A stretch of 64,000 nt of DNA from Pantoea rwandensis (GTDB taxonomy: Bacteria; Pseudomonadota; Gammaproteobacteria; Enterobacterales; Enterobacteriaceae): positions 62,001-126,000 of the forward strand of contig NZ_MLFR01000004.1 in the NCBI RefSeq assembly GCF_002095475.1, read 5' to 3'. Each line of letters starts with the position of its first letter. Position 1 is the stretch's first letter. Below the pieces are notes generated by a model, which was not told the DNA's origin, ran no database searches, and saw only the letters and a list, made by a program, of their open reading frames with translations. Shown here in pieces: positions 18,771-27,684 of this stretch. The translations under genes were made by a program, and so were the position numbers.

Positions 18771-19188
18771 GATGCACCTAATTATTGTGATTATGGTAGC
18801 AAGGATTTCCCTGATGCTGGCGGCTTAAGCGCTCTTATGTTTCCTCAAGGCTGTGTGTAAAAAGTACTCACACCAGCTTAATAAAACATTCTGGCCGTTG
18901 AGGCTACCACTTTCTTTTGCTTTCAGATAAACCGGAAAATGAAGAAACCGTTAAGCATAAAATTCCTGATAAATAATTGACTGAAATACTGATTCTTTAA
19001 TTAATGGTGATTAGGACTATTCCTAATAAAATATCCCGATCGCCGCGATGGCTGCGGCCTGGATTAAAAGTACCCTAGTGACAGATCGGTTAGGGTGACT
19101 ACATTTTTCACTGGTCCGGTCTGGATTTTCCCCTCGTTGATGCAGGTTAGCTACGCTTAAACGAGGTGGTATAAACAAAGGAGGCATT
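18771..19188. other. Intergenic region, 418 bases, with two inverted repeats
   Basis: AT-rich gap between the divergent glycosyltransferase and beta-propeller genes. No coding sequence was seen. It holds the RcsAB-like box at 19010-19027 and a second inverted repeat, ACCCTA..TAGGGT, near 19072-19097. An ideal AAGGAGG ribosome site lies just before 19189. Confidence 0.6.
19010..19027. promoter_or_regulatory. RcsAB-box-like palindrome
   Basis: ATTAGGA-CTAT-TCCTAAT is a perfect inverted repeat. The inner 14 bases TAGGACTATTCCTA match the RcsAB consensus TAAGAATATTCCTA at 12 positions. It is 240 bases upstream of the glycosyltransferase start and 162 bases upstream of the propeller gene. RcsAB control of a capsule-type enzyme would be expected (inference). 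Confidence 0.5.
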
Positions 19189-20139
19189 ATGCAGTCACAC
19201 AACCGTGGGTTACTGGCGGTGGATAAGCAGGGAAATCGTGTCCTGTTTCTCGATCCCGACACCTTTGCCGTGCAGCAAGAGTTGAATGCGTTTCCACCCC
19301 GTCCACATGAATTGTTAATGCTGCCCGAGCAGGCGAAAGCCTATGTGCCCATCTATGGCGATGGCATTCATGGTGATAACCCACATCCCGGCCATAAGGT
19401 GGCCGTTATCGATCTCCGCGAGCGGCTCATCCGTGGTTTTATTGATTTATCACCTTTGCAGTCGCCCCACAGTGGCCAACTGGGCCGCGATGGCAAAGTG
19501 TATCTGTGTTGCGAGAACAGTGCGGCTGTGGCTGTCATCGATCCAGTGAGTGATACGGTAGAGAAAATTATCAAGTTGCCGTCTCACAATGCTCACCGTC
19601 TAACGTTGTCTCCTAGCGGGCGTAAGTTGTTTACTGAAAATGAAGAGGACGCCAGCATCACCGTCGTTGATTTGTGTGAGGCGGAAGGGCGCATCATCGA
19701 CAACATTCTGCTTCCCGGCCCTATTTCAGGGATCGCGGCTTCACCGAAACACCCTTATCTGGTGGCCAGCGCAGCGGATGCGCCGCTGCTCTATGTGGTC
19801 GATCGCCAAAGCCATCGCATTCGTCAGCGCATCAAATTAGCAGGGCACCAGCAGCCCTGCCAGGTGGTGCGCTTCAGTGCCAACGGTGAACGTCTGGTCG
19901 CCATTGGCGATCAAGAGCCGGTGATCACCCTGTTTGATGACCTGCTCAACCCGCTGGGCGATATTCAGGTCGGTAATAAACCGATGGATGGTTGTTTTAG
20001 TGCTGACAATCGTACCTTGCTAATTGCCAATGAGGGGGATGGCACGCTGAGTGTGATTGATCTGCAGAAGATGCAGGTGGTTGCCACACCGACGGCGGGC
20101 ACCGGATGTGAAGTCTTAAGCTATTTCCATATTAAATAA
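19189..20139 (+). CDS. YncE/YVTN-type beta-propeller protein
   Basis: 316 residues made of repeated blades such as NRGLLAVDKQGNRVLFLD, KVAVIDLRERLIRGFIDL, SAAVAVIDPVSDTVEKII and TLSVIDLQKMQVVATP, the pattern of YVTN/lactonase-like seven-blade propellers. There is no signal peptide, so it seems cytosolic, unlike YncE. A strong AAGGAGG site precedes it. Its function is unknown; binding of a ligand or DNA is possible for this fold. It overlaps the end of the convergent phosphatase gene by 8 bases. Confidence 0.7.
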   Translation: MQSHNRGLLAVDKQGNRVLFLDPDTFAVQQELNAFPPRPHELLMLPEQAKAYVPIYGDGIHGDNPHPGHKVAVIDLRERLIRGFIDLSPLQSPHSGQLGRDGKVYLCCENSAAVAVIDPVSDTVEKIIKLPSHNAHRLTLSPSGRKLFTENEEDASITVVDLCEAEGRIIDNILLPGPISGIAASPKHPYLVASAADAPLLYVVDRQSHRIRQRIKLAGHQQPCQVVRFSANGERLVAIGDQEPVITLFDDLLNPLGDIQVGNKPMDGCFSADNRTLLIANEGDGTLSVIDLQKMQVVATPTAGTGCEVLSYFHIK

Positions 20140-20686
20140 ACGGGCGATGATAAATCGCACTGCTCCAGTGGCGGCTGCTGGCATGTTTCTCGGCTTGCCA
20201 GCCGCGCTGACGTAATTCACGGGCAATGATTTTGTTCATGATGCCGTGTCCAACCAATAAGACTGTGCCTTGATTCGACAGCGCCACCAGCTTATCCGCC
20301 GCCTGACTGGCGCGGGCCCGCGCATGTTTAACCGACTCAACATGTCCCGCATAGCCGCACAACCACAGTAGGCGCAACAACGCCAGCCATACGGTGAGGG
20401 GGAGATGCAGACGTTCAAACGGGAGTATTGGCATCGCGACCTCACTGAAAAGATCATCGACATCATGTGGTTGCAGACCAAGACGCGCTAAGGACGAACG
20501 TGCTCGTGGCAACGGGCTGGAGGCGATCACATGGGCTTTTCGCGCAATTGCCATGCTGCGCGGAGGAGGCGAGTCGCAAATATCCGCCAAATCGTAACCC
20601 TCGCACCAGTCAGCCAGCGCGCTTGCGGAGAAGCGGCCGCTCACAGGATGGTCAGGTTTTCCGTGTCGCATGAGGATGATGGTCAT
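20132..20686 (-). CDS. Histidine phosphatase family protein
   Basis: 184 residues from the ATG at 20686, which has AGGA five bases before it and places the catalytic RHG near the start (MTIILMRHGKPDHP). A second conserved His is in LLVGHGIMNK. The fold is the phosphoglycerate mutase-like histidine phosphatase; SSPLPRARSS carries the usual phosphate-binding Arg. The substrate cannot be told. It is the end of a minus-strand unit facing the propeller gene. Confidence 0.85.
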   Translation of the reverse strand: MTIILMRHGKPDHPVSGRFSASALADWCEGYDLADICDSPPPRSMAIARKAHVIASSPLPRARSSLARLGLQPHDVDDLFSEVAMPILPFERLHLPLTVWLALLRLLWLCGYAGHVESVKHARARASQAADKLVALSNQGTVLLVGHGIMNKIIARELRQRGWQAEKHASSRHWSSAIYHRPFI

Positions 20687-21267
20687 AAAGATCCTGATTG
20701 ATTTTTGTTCAGTGTAATGCAGGCGTAGAACAAACCGCACGCAAAGCCCGGTTTTAAGATTAATTCGCAATTGTCATCAAAGCTTAACTGAATTGTGCGA
20801 AAAAAAGCGCGATGAAGGATCAGCCACCACGTCGTTAATGATAAGCAATAATCGTTAGTTACACGCGGTATGACGATTTTTTGGTTACGCGCATTAGATG
20901 TAATGTCATGAATTGACGCCATTTTTGTCTTTTTCACCCGAGCCATAGTGAAGATAAATTAATTGTTTTCACTTTTATCACTTGATTTATCTACGCGCGT
21001 AGATAGACTGTATCCACAGTGATAACTCACGGTGCCAGTGACGAAGTTGGCCTTGAGATGACCCAGTTACATTTGCCTTACTAATGCGATCGATGAAAAT
21101 TACATCGGCGAGAACAGGCGAAGAAGCGAATTCCAACACCAGGGGAATTCTTTAACTTTCATCCAGGTATGCCCACTGAACGTCGCCACCGGGGAGTTCC
21201 GCTTGTTGCAAGGGAGCCGACCCACGGAAGGGCGTTTGCTGTTTTCACCTATTTCAGGGAAATGGTT
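20687..21267. other. Intergenic region, about 580 bases, upstream of the transporter operon
   Basis: No convincing coding sequence. It holds the promoter/operator at 20982-21009 for the rightward transporter gene and a long untranslated leader of roughly 250 bases. A weak in-frame extension from 21169 has no ribosome site and low family match, so it was not taken as coding. Confidence 0.55.
20982..21009 (+). promoter_or_regulatory. Promoter with embedded 18-bp perfect palindrome (LacI-type operator)
   Basis: TTGATT (20982-20987) and TAGACT (21004-21009) form a sigma70-like pair with 16-base spacing. Between and into them lies TATCTACGCGCGTAGATA (20988-21005), a perfect 18-bp palindrome with central CG, the usual form of LacI-family operators. 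A LacI regulator is encoded just downstream, so repression by blocking RNA polymerase is likely (inference). Confidence 0.55.
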
Positions 21268-22662
21268 ATGACGGTACATCAGTCCGTTTCGCAACAAACT
21301 TCACTGACCTCCTCTTCAGCCGCCGATATGCGGTTGGAAACCTCTTCAGGCCGCAAAGATTTCTGGCGTGCCACTTTCTCATGTTGGCTTGGCACAGCAA
21401 TGGAATACGCGGATTTCGCGCTCTATGGCCTGGCTGCCGGTATTATTTTTGGCGATGTGTTTTTCCCTAACGCCACCCCGACCATGGCTCTGCTTTCAAG
21501 TTTTGCGACCTGGTCTGTGGGGTTTATCGCCCGTCCGATTGGCGCTCTGCTGTTTGGTTGGATAGGCGATCGCAAAGGCCGTAAAACAGTCATGATCGCC
21601 ACCATCATCCTGATGGGCGCTTCCACCACCCTCATCGGTCTGATTCCTTCCTATGCCAGCATTGGCGTCTGGGCACCTGCTTGCTTGGTATTACTTCGCT
21701 TTACTCAAGGTTTGGGTGCGGGTGCCGAACTCTCTGGCGGCACCGTTATGCTGGGTGAATACGCACCGGTAGAACGCCGTGGCTTGGTTTCCTCGGTGAT
21801 TGCCTTGGGTTCTAACAGCGGTACGTTGATCGCCTCGCTGGTATGGCTGGCGGTGATTCAAATGGATAAAGAGAGCCTGCTTGCTTGGGGCTGGCGCATT
21901 CCATTCCTCAGTAGTGTATTGATTGCAGCGGTCGCGCTGTGGATTCGTCGTCATCTGCGCGAGACACCGGTCTTCGAACGTCAGCAAGCGGAGCTGCAAG
22001 CCGAGCGTAATACCACCCTGCAGCATGCTGCCGCTGAAACTGATACCCGCAGCTTCTGGCAGCGTAGCCGTGCATTCTGGACCATGGTCGGCCTGCGTAT
22101 CGGAGAGAACGGCCCATCCTATCTGGCGCAGGGCTTTATAGTCGGCTATGTCGCTAAAGTGCTCATGCTTGATAAATCTGTCCCTACGAAAGCGGTGTTT
22201 ATTGCCTCATTGCTAGGCTTCTTGATCATACCTTTCGCCGGTTGGCTGTCTGACCGTTTTGGGCGTCGCATCACCTATCGTGTTTTTTGCCTGCTACTCA
22301 TGGTCTACGCCTGGCCCGCCTTCAGTCTGATGGACAGCCACGACCCGGCGATTGTGATCCCCGTGATTGTGGTGGGAATGGCATTAGCTTCGCTGGGCAT
22401 CTTTGGCGTACAGGCCGCGTGGGGTGTTGAGCTGTTCGGTGTAAAACACCGTTACACCAAGATGGCAGTTGCGAAAGAGCTGGGGTCTATCCTTTCTGGT
22501 GGGACCGCACCTTTAGTGGCTGCAGCGTTGTTGTCCTTTACCGGTCACTGGTGGGCGATTGCGGTGTACTTCTCCGCGATGGCGACTATTGGTTTCCTGA
22601 CCACGTTTGTGGCGCCGGAAACGCGTGGACGCGATCTCAATCTGCCAGAAGATGCGATCTAG
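21268..22662 (+). CDS. MFS transporter, metabolite:H+ symporter (MHS) family
   Basis: 464 residues, 12 predicted membrane helices, with the MHS/sugar-porter motifs GWIGDRKGRKTVM after helix 2 and FAGWLSDRFGRR in the second half. The long N terminus before helix 1 (WRATFSCWLGTAMEYADFALYG) is typical of MHS transporters for small organic acids, shikimate or similar. The ATG at 21268 has AGGGA seven bases before it. It is followed by a hairpin, then a LacI gene and a nucleoside hydrolase gene, so a nucleoside or related compound may be the substrate (inference). Confidence 0.82.
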   Translation: MTVHQSVSQQTSLTSSSAADMRLETSSGRKDFWRATFSCWLGTAMEYADFALYGLAAGIIFGDVFFPNATPTMALLSSFATWSVGFIARPIGALLFGWIGDRKGRKTVMIATIILMGASTTLIGLIPSYASIGVWAPACLVLLRFTQGLGAGAELSGGTVMLGEYAPVERRGLVSSVIALGSNSGTLIASLVWLAVIQMDKESLLAWGWRIPFLSSVLIAAVALWIRRHLRETPVFERQQAELQAERNTTLQHAAAETDTRSFWQRSRAFWTMVGLRIGENGPSYLAQGFIVGYVAKVLMLDKSVPTKAVFIASLLGFLIIPFAGWLSDRFGRRITYRVFCLLLMVYAWPAFSLMDSHDPAIVIPVIVVGMALASLGIFGVQAAWGVELFGVKHRYTKMAVAKELGSILSGGTAPLVAAALLSFTGHWWAIAVYFSAMATIGFLTTFVAPETRGRDLNLPEDAI

Positions 22663-22689
22663 CGCGTAGCGGGATGTGAATTAAACGTT

Positions 22690-22717
22690 GCTATTGGCCG
22701 GGGTTCCGGCCAATAGC
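22690..22717 (+). terminator. 12-bp perfect hairpin between transporter and LacI genes
   Basis: GCTATTGGCCGG (22690-22701) and CCGGCCAATAGC (22706-22717) form a perfect stem with a GGTT loop. The T-run is poor (ATTTATG follows), so it may attenuate rather than stop readthrough into lacI. Confidence 0.6.
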
Positions 22718-22738
22718 ATTTATGCAGAGGCAAGAGCA

Positions 22739-23761
22739 TTGGCGAAATCTCCAAGCGGGAATGTGACACGCAGTGATGTGGCAAAAGTCGCCGGAACCTC
22801 AGTGGCGGTGGTGAGTTACGTCATAAACAACGGTCCGCGTCCGGTGGCAGAAGCTACGCGCCAGCGCGTACTGGAGGCGATAAAACAAACGGGCTATCGG
22901 CCCAATGCCGTGGCGCGTGCGCTAGCCTCCGGCAGCACCAAAACCTTTGGTTTAGTGGTGCCAAACATCAGCAACCCCTTCGTTGCCTCAATGGCGCATG
23001 TGCTGTTGCAGGAGTCGCTTAACCACGGTCACGTCATGTTGCTGGGCGATGCCGGGGATGATCGCAAACGTGAACTGGAACTGATTCAGGGGTTATTAAA
23101 TCGTCAGGTTGATGGCCTGTTTTATAACAGCGTCGATCGCCATCCCTATATTGATGTGATTCAGGCCAGTGGAACCCCCTTTGTGATGCTGGATCGCGTA
23201 GAGCCGCGTCCCGGCGTCAGTATGTTGCGCGTTAATGAACGTGAAGCCTCGCGACAGGTGACGGCGCATCTCCTTAGCCACGGCTATCAGCAGGTGGGCA
23301 TGATCAGTGGTCCGCTGGATATGCTTAACGCCCAGGATCGTATTCAGGGCTGGCGCGAAGCCATGGCAGAAGCAGGCTTACAGATTGATGAAGCCCAGAT
23401 TTTTCCAGCCAGCTATACGCGGCAAGGCGGCTATGACGCCGCTAAACAGATGATTGCCAGCGGACGCGTTCCGCGTGCGCTGTTTACCAGTAATGAAGGC
23501 CAGGCGATTGGCTGCATTCGCGCACTCTCAGAGCATGGATTGCGCGTGCCGCATGATGTTGCGCTGGTGTGTTTCAACGGTACTGATCAGTCGGCGTTTC
23601 ATGTCCCAACGTTGACCACCGTACGTCAACCGCTGCGTGAAATGGCACGCAGCGCTATAGCCATGCTGAAAAATTGGGATGGCGACGCGCAACTGGCGGA
23701 ATTCCCTCACTATCTCGAAATCGGTGAGTCCTGTGGCTGCCAGCTTACTCCACTAAAATAA
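22739..23761 (+). CDS. LacI family transcriptional regulator
   Basis: About 340 residues. The helix-turn-helix DVAKVAGTSVAVVSYVINNGPRPV is at the N terminus with the hinge NAVARALASG, and a periplasmic-binding-type effector domain follows. The TTG at 22739 is chosen (AGAGG eight bases upstream); longer frames would encode the hairpin. The effector is probably the substrate of the neighbouring transporter and hydrolase. The nucleoside hydrolase gene starts 12 bases after the stop. Confidence 0.85.
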   Translation: MAKSPSGNVTRSDVAKVAGTSVAVVSYVINNGPRPVAEATRQRVLEAIKQTGYRPNAVARALASGSTKTFGLVVPNISNPFVASMAHVLLQESLNHGHVMLLGDAGDDRKRELELIQGLLNRQVDGLFYNSVDRHPYIDVIQASGTPFVMLDRVEPRPGVSMLRVNEREASRQVTAHLLSHGYQQVGMISGPLDMLNAQDRIQGWREAMAEAGLQIDEAQIFPASYTRQGGYDAAKQMIASGRVPRALFTSNEGQAIGCIRALSEHGLRVPHDVALVCFNGTDQSAFHVPTLTTVRQPLREMARSAIAMLKNWDGDAQLAEFPHYLEIGESCGCQLTPLK

Positions 23762-23773
23762 ACTTATAATGAT

Positions 23774-24756
23774 ATGAAAAGACTGATTATTGATTGTGAT
23801 CCAGGGAATGGCATTGCCGGTGCCAATACAGATGACGGCCTTGCGCTGGCATTGGCGTTGCTTCGCCATCGTTGTCGGTTGAGCTTATTACAACCGTCAC
23901 CGGCAATACGCCCAGCGCGTTAGGTGCGCGTGTTGCCAAGGACCTGCTACAGCGTCTCGGCCTGAATATTCCCGTGGTACAGGGTGCATTGCAGGCGCTG
24001 CGGGAAGATCCTGCACCGTGGCGTGCACGGCTTGATGGGGTTCAGGATGAAAAACTAGGGGAGCTGTGGCGTGGGGTGCGTCAGCCACAGATGCTGGCGG
24101 CCGATGGCAATGATGCAGCAGGCGTGATGGGGCAGCTGATTTGCGATAACCCCGGTGAGTTTACTCTGGTTGCGATCGGTCCGTTGACCAACGTCGCACA
24201 GGCGTTGCAGCGTTATCCGCAGATGGCTGAATCCGTGGCAGAGATTGTGATCATGGGCGGGGTGTTTTCACTGGATGATTACATCAAAGACACCAACTTT
24301 GGCCTCGACCCTGAGGCCGCGCATCAGGTGCTGCACAGCGGTGCGACCATCACGCTGGTGCCAATGGATGCCACGACGCAGACGCTCATGACACACCAGG
24401 ATCTCAATCGTCTCACCGCCAACGATCATCCTTTGCCTCAGTTTGTGCGTGAAACCCTGCGCCCATGGATTGATTACTCCATTCGCACCCGCCATTTGCC
24501 GGGCTGTTGGATCCATGATGCATTGGTCATTGCCTGGTTACTGAATCAGCGCGTAGCCGATGGAGTAGACTACTTTGTCGATATTGAACTGCGTGCCGGT
24601 GCAACACGGGGTAAAAGCTGGCGTTATCGCACGCCACTGCGTTTGGATATCGGTGTCCCCCAGCAGGCTGGTGCGCTGGTGCATGTGATGCAAACGGTGA
24701 ACAACGCATTGCTGCTGGAGATGATTGAAAAAGCGTTTAATGGGATGCAGCGCTGA
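23774..24756 (+). pseudogene. Ribonucleoside hydrolase, IUNH family, with a one-base frameshift
   Basis: The N terminus KRLIIDCDPGNGIAGANTDDG holds the family's DxDPGxDD-like calcium site, read in one frame from the ATG at 23774. After GLALALAL the match continues in another frame as ASPSLSVELITTVTGNTP to the stop. One G is missing at about 23860 (TTGCTTCG for TTGGCTTCG). Restored, the protein has 327 residues, normal for the family. Later motifs: IGPLTNVAQAL, IVIMGGVF, FGLDPEAAHQVL and the active-site His region WIHDALVIAW. It should split nucleosides into base and ribose in the cytosol, fitting the adjacent transporter and LacI genes. Confidence 0.85.
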
Positions 24757-25041
24757 TGAAAGGATGTTCAGCGGCGGCGGGATTTATTCCGTAAATTGAC
24801 CTCTCTCGCCGTTTAATCTTGGCACAAAACATTGCGCCGCAGCCCTGCGGTGCATTGCTCTAACCCCCGACACGCCTGCTTACAAGCCGAATTACTCCCT
24901 GACAATTCCCTGCCGCAGCCTGCCTTTCTGACATGCTATATACAAATGGTTAACACAATAATAACCAGTGAAATCATTCGCTGGATAACGTTCCAATAAA
25001 TTTCGGTCAATGAACCGGAAATAATCAGACAGGATACCCCT

Positions 25042-26262
25042 ATGTTTAACTGGACTGCGACCCAGCGAAACGTGGCTTTTGCCAGTTTCGCTAGCTGGAC
25101 GTTGGATGCGTTCGACTTCTTTATTCTGGTGTTTGTACTCAGCGATCTTGCCCAGTATTTCAACACCAGCGTCTCCGATGTTTCTATTGCCATTATGCTT
25201 ACGCTGGCGGTTCGACCGATCGGCGCATTAATCTTTGGTCGTTTGGCCGAAAAATATGGCCGCCGGCCGATTTTGATGCTCAATATCGTGATGTTCTCAT
25301 TATTTGAGCTGCTCTCTGCGTGGTCACCCAATTTCACCGCATTCCTGGCGTTCCGCGTGATCTACGGTGTCGCGATGGGCGGTATCTGGGGTGTGGCATC
25401 GTCACTGGCGCTGGAAACCATCCCTGATCGCTCGCGCGGTCTGATGTCTGGCATCTTTCAGGCGGGTTATCCGTGCGGCTATCTGCTGGCATCGATTATC
25501 TTTGGACTGTTTTTCGAAACGGTCGGTTGGCGCGGTATGTTCCTGATTGGGGCATTGCCGATTCTGTTGCTGCCGTTTATTTACTTCAAAGTACCGGAAT
25601 CACCGGTGTGGTTGGCCGCGCGCGAACGTAAAGAGAGCACGGCACTGCTGCCGATTATCCGTCAGCACTGGAAGCTCTGTATCTATATGGTGCTGCTGAT
25701 GGCCTGCTTTAACTTCTTTAGCCATGGTACCCAGGATCTCTATCCCACCTTCCTGAAAGTGCAACATCAGTTTGATCCGCACACCGTGAGCATTATCGCC
25801 ATCAGCTACAATATTGCGGCGATGCTCGGCGGTATCACCTTTGGTGCGTTGTCAGAGCGTATTGGCCGTAAGAAAGCGATTATACTGGCGTCCTTCCTTG
25901 CACTGCCGGTATTGCCATTGTGGGCGTTTTCAAGCGGATCCTGGATGATTGGGATTGGCGCATTCCTGATGCAGTTTATGGTGCAAGGCGCGTGGGGCGT
26001 CGTGCCAACGTATTTGACCGAACTGGTGCCTGCGAATGCTCGCGCCGTGCTGCCGGGCTTTGTCTATCAGCTGGGGAATTTGATTGCCTCAGTCAATGCC
26101 ACCTTGCAGGCTCGTATTGCTGAGGCGCACGGCGGCAACTATGGACTAGGAATGGCGATTGTCGCGGGTACAGTGGCGGTGCTCATTTGCGTGTTTGTGG
26201 CTTTTGGTCGGGAGACGCGTGGCATTGAGATCTCCGGTACTGTCGCCCGTCAGGAACGTTAA
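25042..26262 (+). CDS. MFS transporter, AAHS/sialate-type (NanT- or aromatic acid-like)
   Basis: 406 residues with 12 predicted helices; SWTLDAFDFFILVFVLSDLA in helix 1 and GRLAEKYGRRPILM after helix 2 are signatures of the aromatic acid:H+ symporter/NanT group, with LSERIGRKKAI in the second half. AGGA lies six bases before the ATG. It follows the nucleoside hydrolase after a 285-base gap, so it may have its own promoter. Its substrate cannot be fixed. Confidence 0.82.
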   Translation: MFNWTATQRNVAFASFASWTLDAFDFFILVFVLSDLAQYFNTSVSDVSIAIMLTLAVRPIGALIFGRLAEKYGRRPILMLNIVMFSLFELLSAWSPNFTAFLAFRVIYGVAMGGIWGVASSLALETIPDRSRGLMSGIFQAGYPCGYLLASIIFGLFFETVGWRGMFLIGALPILLLPFIYFKVPESPVWLAARERKESTALLPIIRQHWKLCIYMVLLMACFNFFSHGTQDLYPTFLKVQHQFDPHTVSIIAISYNIAAMLGGITFGALSERIGRKKAIILASFLALPVLPLWAFSSGSWMIGIGAFLMQFMVQGAWGVVPTYLTELVPANARAVLPGFVYQLGNLIASVNATLQARIAEAHGGNYGLGMAIVAGTVAVLICVFVAFGRETRGIEISGTVARQER

Positions 26263-26723
26263 AGCGTTTCGCAAACATCGACCCATTTCGCTGCAGTGAG
26301 ATCTGCCATCCGCTGCGGCGAAATGCGTACCGCGCTGTGAATCGACCCCGCCGCCGGTAAAACTTCATCAAAGCTACGCAGTGTGACATCACAATAGACG
26401 GTCAGTGGATTTTCTAACCCAAACGGACAGACGCCACCGACCGGATGACCGGTCCAGTTCACCACTTCATCCACGCTTAGCATGCGTGCTTTGGCCCCCA
26501 GTGTGGCTTTCAGCTTGCGGTTGTCGAGGCGGGCATCACCACGCGTGACAATCAGCACAATGGCATCTTTTACTTTTAACGACAGCGTCTTGGCGATTTG
26601 TCCCGGCACCACGCCATGAACGCGTGCGGCCAGTTCTACCGTGGCGGTGCTTTCTGGCATCTCGATGATATCGATATCCGGTGCATGTTCGGCAAAGAAG
26701 TGTTGTACCGATTCCAGGCTCAT
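26259..26723 (-). CDS. YbaK/EbsC-type aminoacyl-tRNA deacylase
   Basis: 154 residues forming one YbaK/ProRS-INS-like editing domain: VPGQIAKTLSLKV, the substrate-lysine region DARLDNRKLK and GGVCPFGLENPLTVYCD. Such free-standing enzymes clear mischarged tRNA (for example Cys-tRNAPro). The ATG at 26723 has GGAG six bases before it and is preferred over the TTG at 26738. It is convergent with the MFS gene, overlapping by four bases. Confidence 0.85.
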   Translation of the reverse strand: MSLESVQHFFAEHAPDIDIIEMPESTATVELAARVHGVVPGQIAKTLSLKVKDAIVLIVTRGDARLDNRKLKATLGAKARMLSVDEVVNWTGHPVGGVCPFGLENPLTVYCDVTLRSFDEVLPAAGSIHSAVRISPQRMADLTAAKWVDVCETL

Positions 26724-26818
26724 TTTTTTCTCCGTCAAAAACAGAGAGTAAAAGCTGCCATAAGGGCGGAAAAGTGTAAACGAGATAAAAAGAGAATCTG
26801 TAACAGAATGCGCGAGGG

Positions 26819-27613
26819 TTACACCACTTTTAACGTGCAGTTACCGCAGCGTTCAACATCCGGGATACGGTAACGCTGGCAGCAGCTGCGTCGTTCCATC
26901 TCACCGTTACGCGGGATCATGGTGCGATACAGGGGATTATCGCTGCCATCCAGCAGGGTTAGGGTAAAGAACAGCGCCTGCTCCAACTGTGCGACAAGGG
27001 CTTCAGATAGCTGGCTTTTTAACTCACCGAGGAACCAGTAAAACGAAAAGCCCATATTGTTCCAGATGAGTTTTGCGTTGATATCGCCGTGCTGCGTCAT
27101 GCCATTCACAGCAGGAATCAGGCATTGCTGGATCAAGCGATCGATGCGTTGCTGGGCACTGAGATAGCGTGCTTCTTCATCTTCCTGCACATCAATCCAG
27201 AAGGCGCAAGGGTGACCATTTTCATGGAATTCCACATGAATCAGCGGCGGTGTGCATTTCAGCGCTCGGGGTTCTTGTAACAGCATCAGCATCAGCGGAG
27301 GCAACAATAAACCAAAATACCACTGTGCCCACAGCGATTGTAGCGGCTTGGCTTCCTGCTGTGCATCAGGGTGATTGCGGTAGAGGTAGTCGCTGTAATG
27401 CTGCGTCAGACGGCGGTAATGAACGGGTGTTGACCACTCAGCCAGCGTCAACGTGCCTGCAGGGGCGGATTGCCCCAGCTTGACGTTGTCCAGCATATAA
27501 CTGCGTTGATCACGCATCAGATCTTCCAGCGCGCTCGCTAAGTTGCGATCGCTCTGTATAAAGATCAGGGGATGCTCGCTACAGCGATGATCCTGACGCG
27601 TGATGATGGGCAT
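26819..27613 (-). CDS. fhuF: Siderophore-iron reductase FhuF
   Basis: 264 residues. The C terminus RRSCCQRYRIPDVERCGNC is the FhuF 2Fe-2S site (CC-x10-C-x2-C). FhuF reduces hydroxamate siderophore-bound Fe(III) in the cytoplasm. A near-consensus Fur box lies 31 bases upstream, so it is iron-repressed. As in E. coli relatives it sits close to the DUF1435 gene and rsmC. Confidence 0.93.
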   Translation of the reverse strand: MPIITRQDHRCSEHPLIFIQSDRNLASALEDLMRDQRSYMLDNVKLGQSAPAGTLTLAEWSTPVHYRRLTQHYSDYLYRNHPDAQQEAKPLQSLWAQWYFGLLLPPLMLMLLQEPRALKCTPPLIHVEFHENGHPCAFWIDVQEDEEARYLSAQQRIDRLIQQCLIPAVNGMTQHGDINAKLIWNNMGFSFYWFLGELKSQLSEALVAQLEQALFFTLTLLDGSDNPLYRTMIPRNGEMERRSCCQRYRIPDVERCGNCTLKVV

Positions 27614-27644
27614 GCCGGTCCTGAGTGATAACGGGAATCGAGGA

Positions 27645-27663
27645 GAAAATGATAATCGTTACT
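27645..27663 (-). promoter_or_regulatory. Fur box upstream of fhuF
   Basis: GAAAATGATAATCGTTACT matches the 19-base Fur consensus GATAATGATAATCATTATC at 15 positions. It lies between the stop of the upstream diguanylate cyclase gene and fhuF. Fe-Fur binding should repress fhuF when iron is plentiful. Confidence 0.8.
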
Positions 27664-27684
27664 GTCTTTCTGGACAAGATCACC

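Noticed and set aside
22688..22738. Upstream extension of the LacI regulator
   Set aside because: It would code through a 12-bp perfect hairpin and lacks a ribosome site; the TTG at 22739 fits better.
24820..24835. Sigma54-like sequence TTGGCACAAAACATTGC before the second MFS gene
   Set aside because: The GG to GC spacing is 11 rather than 10 bases, and no sigma54 activator gene is near.
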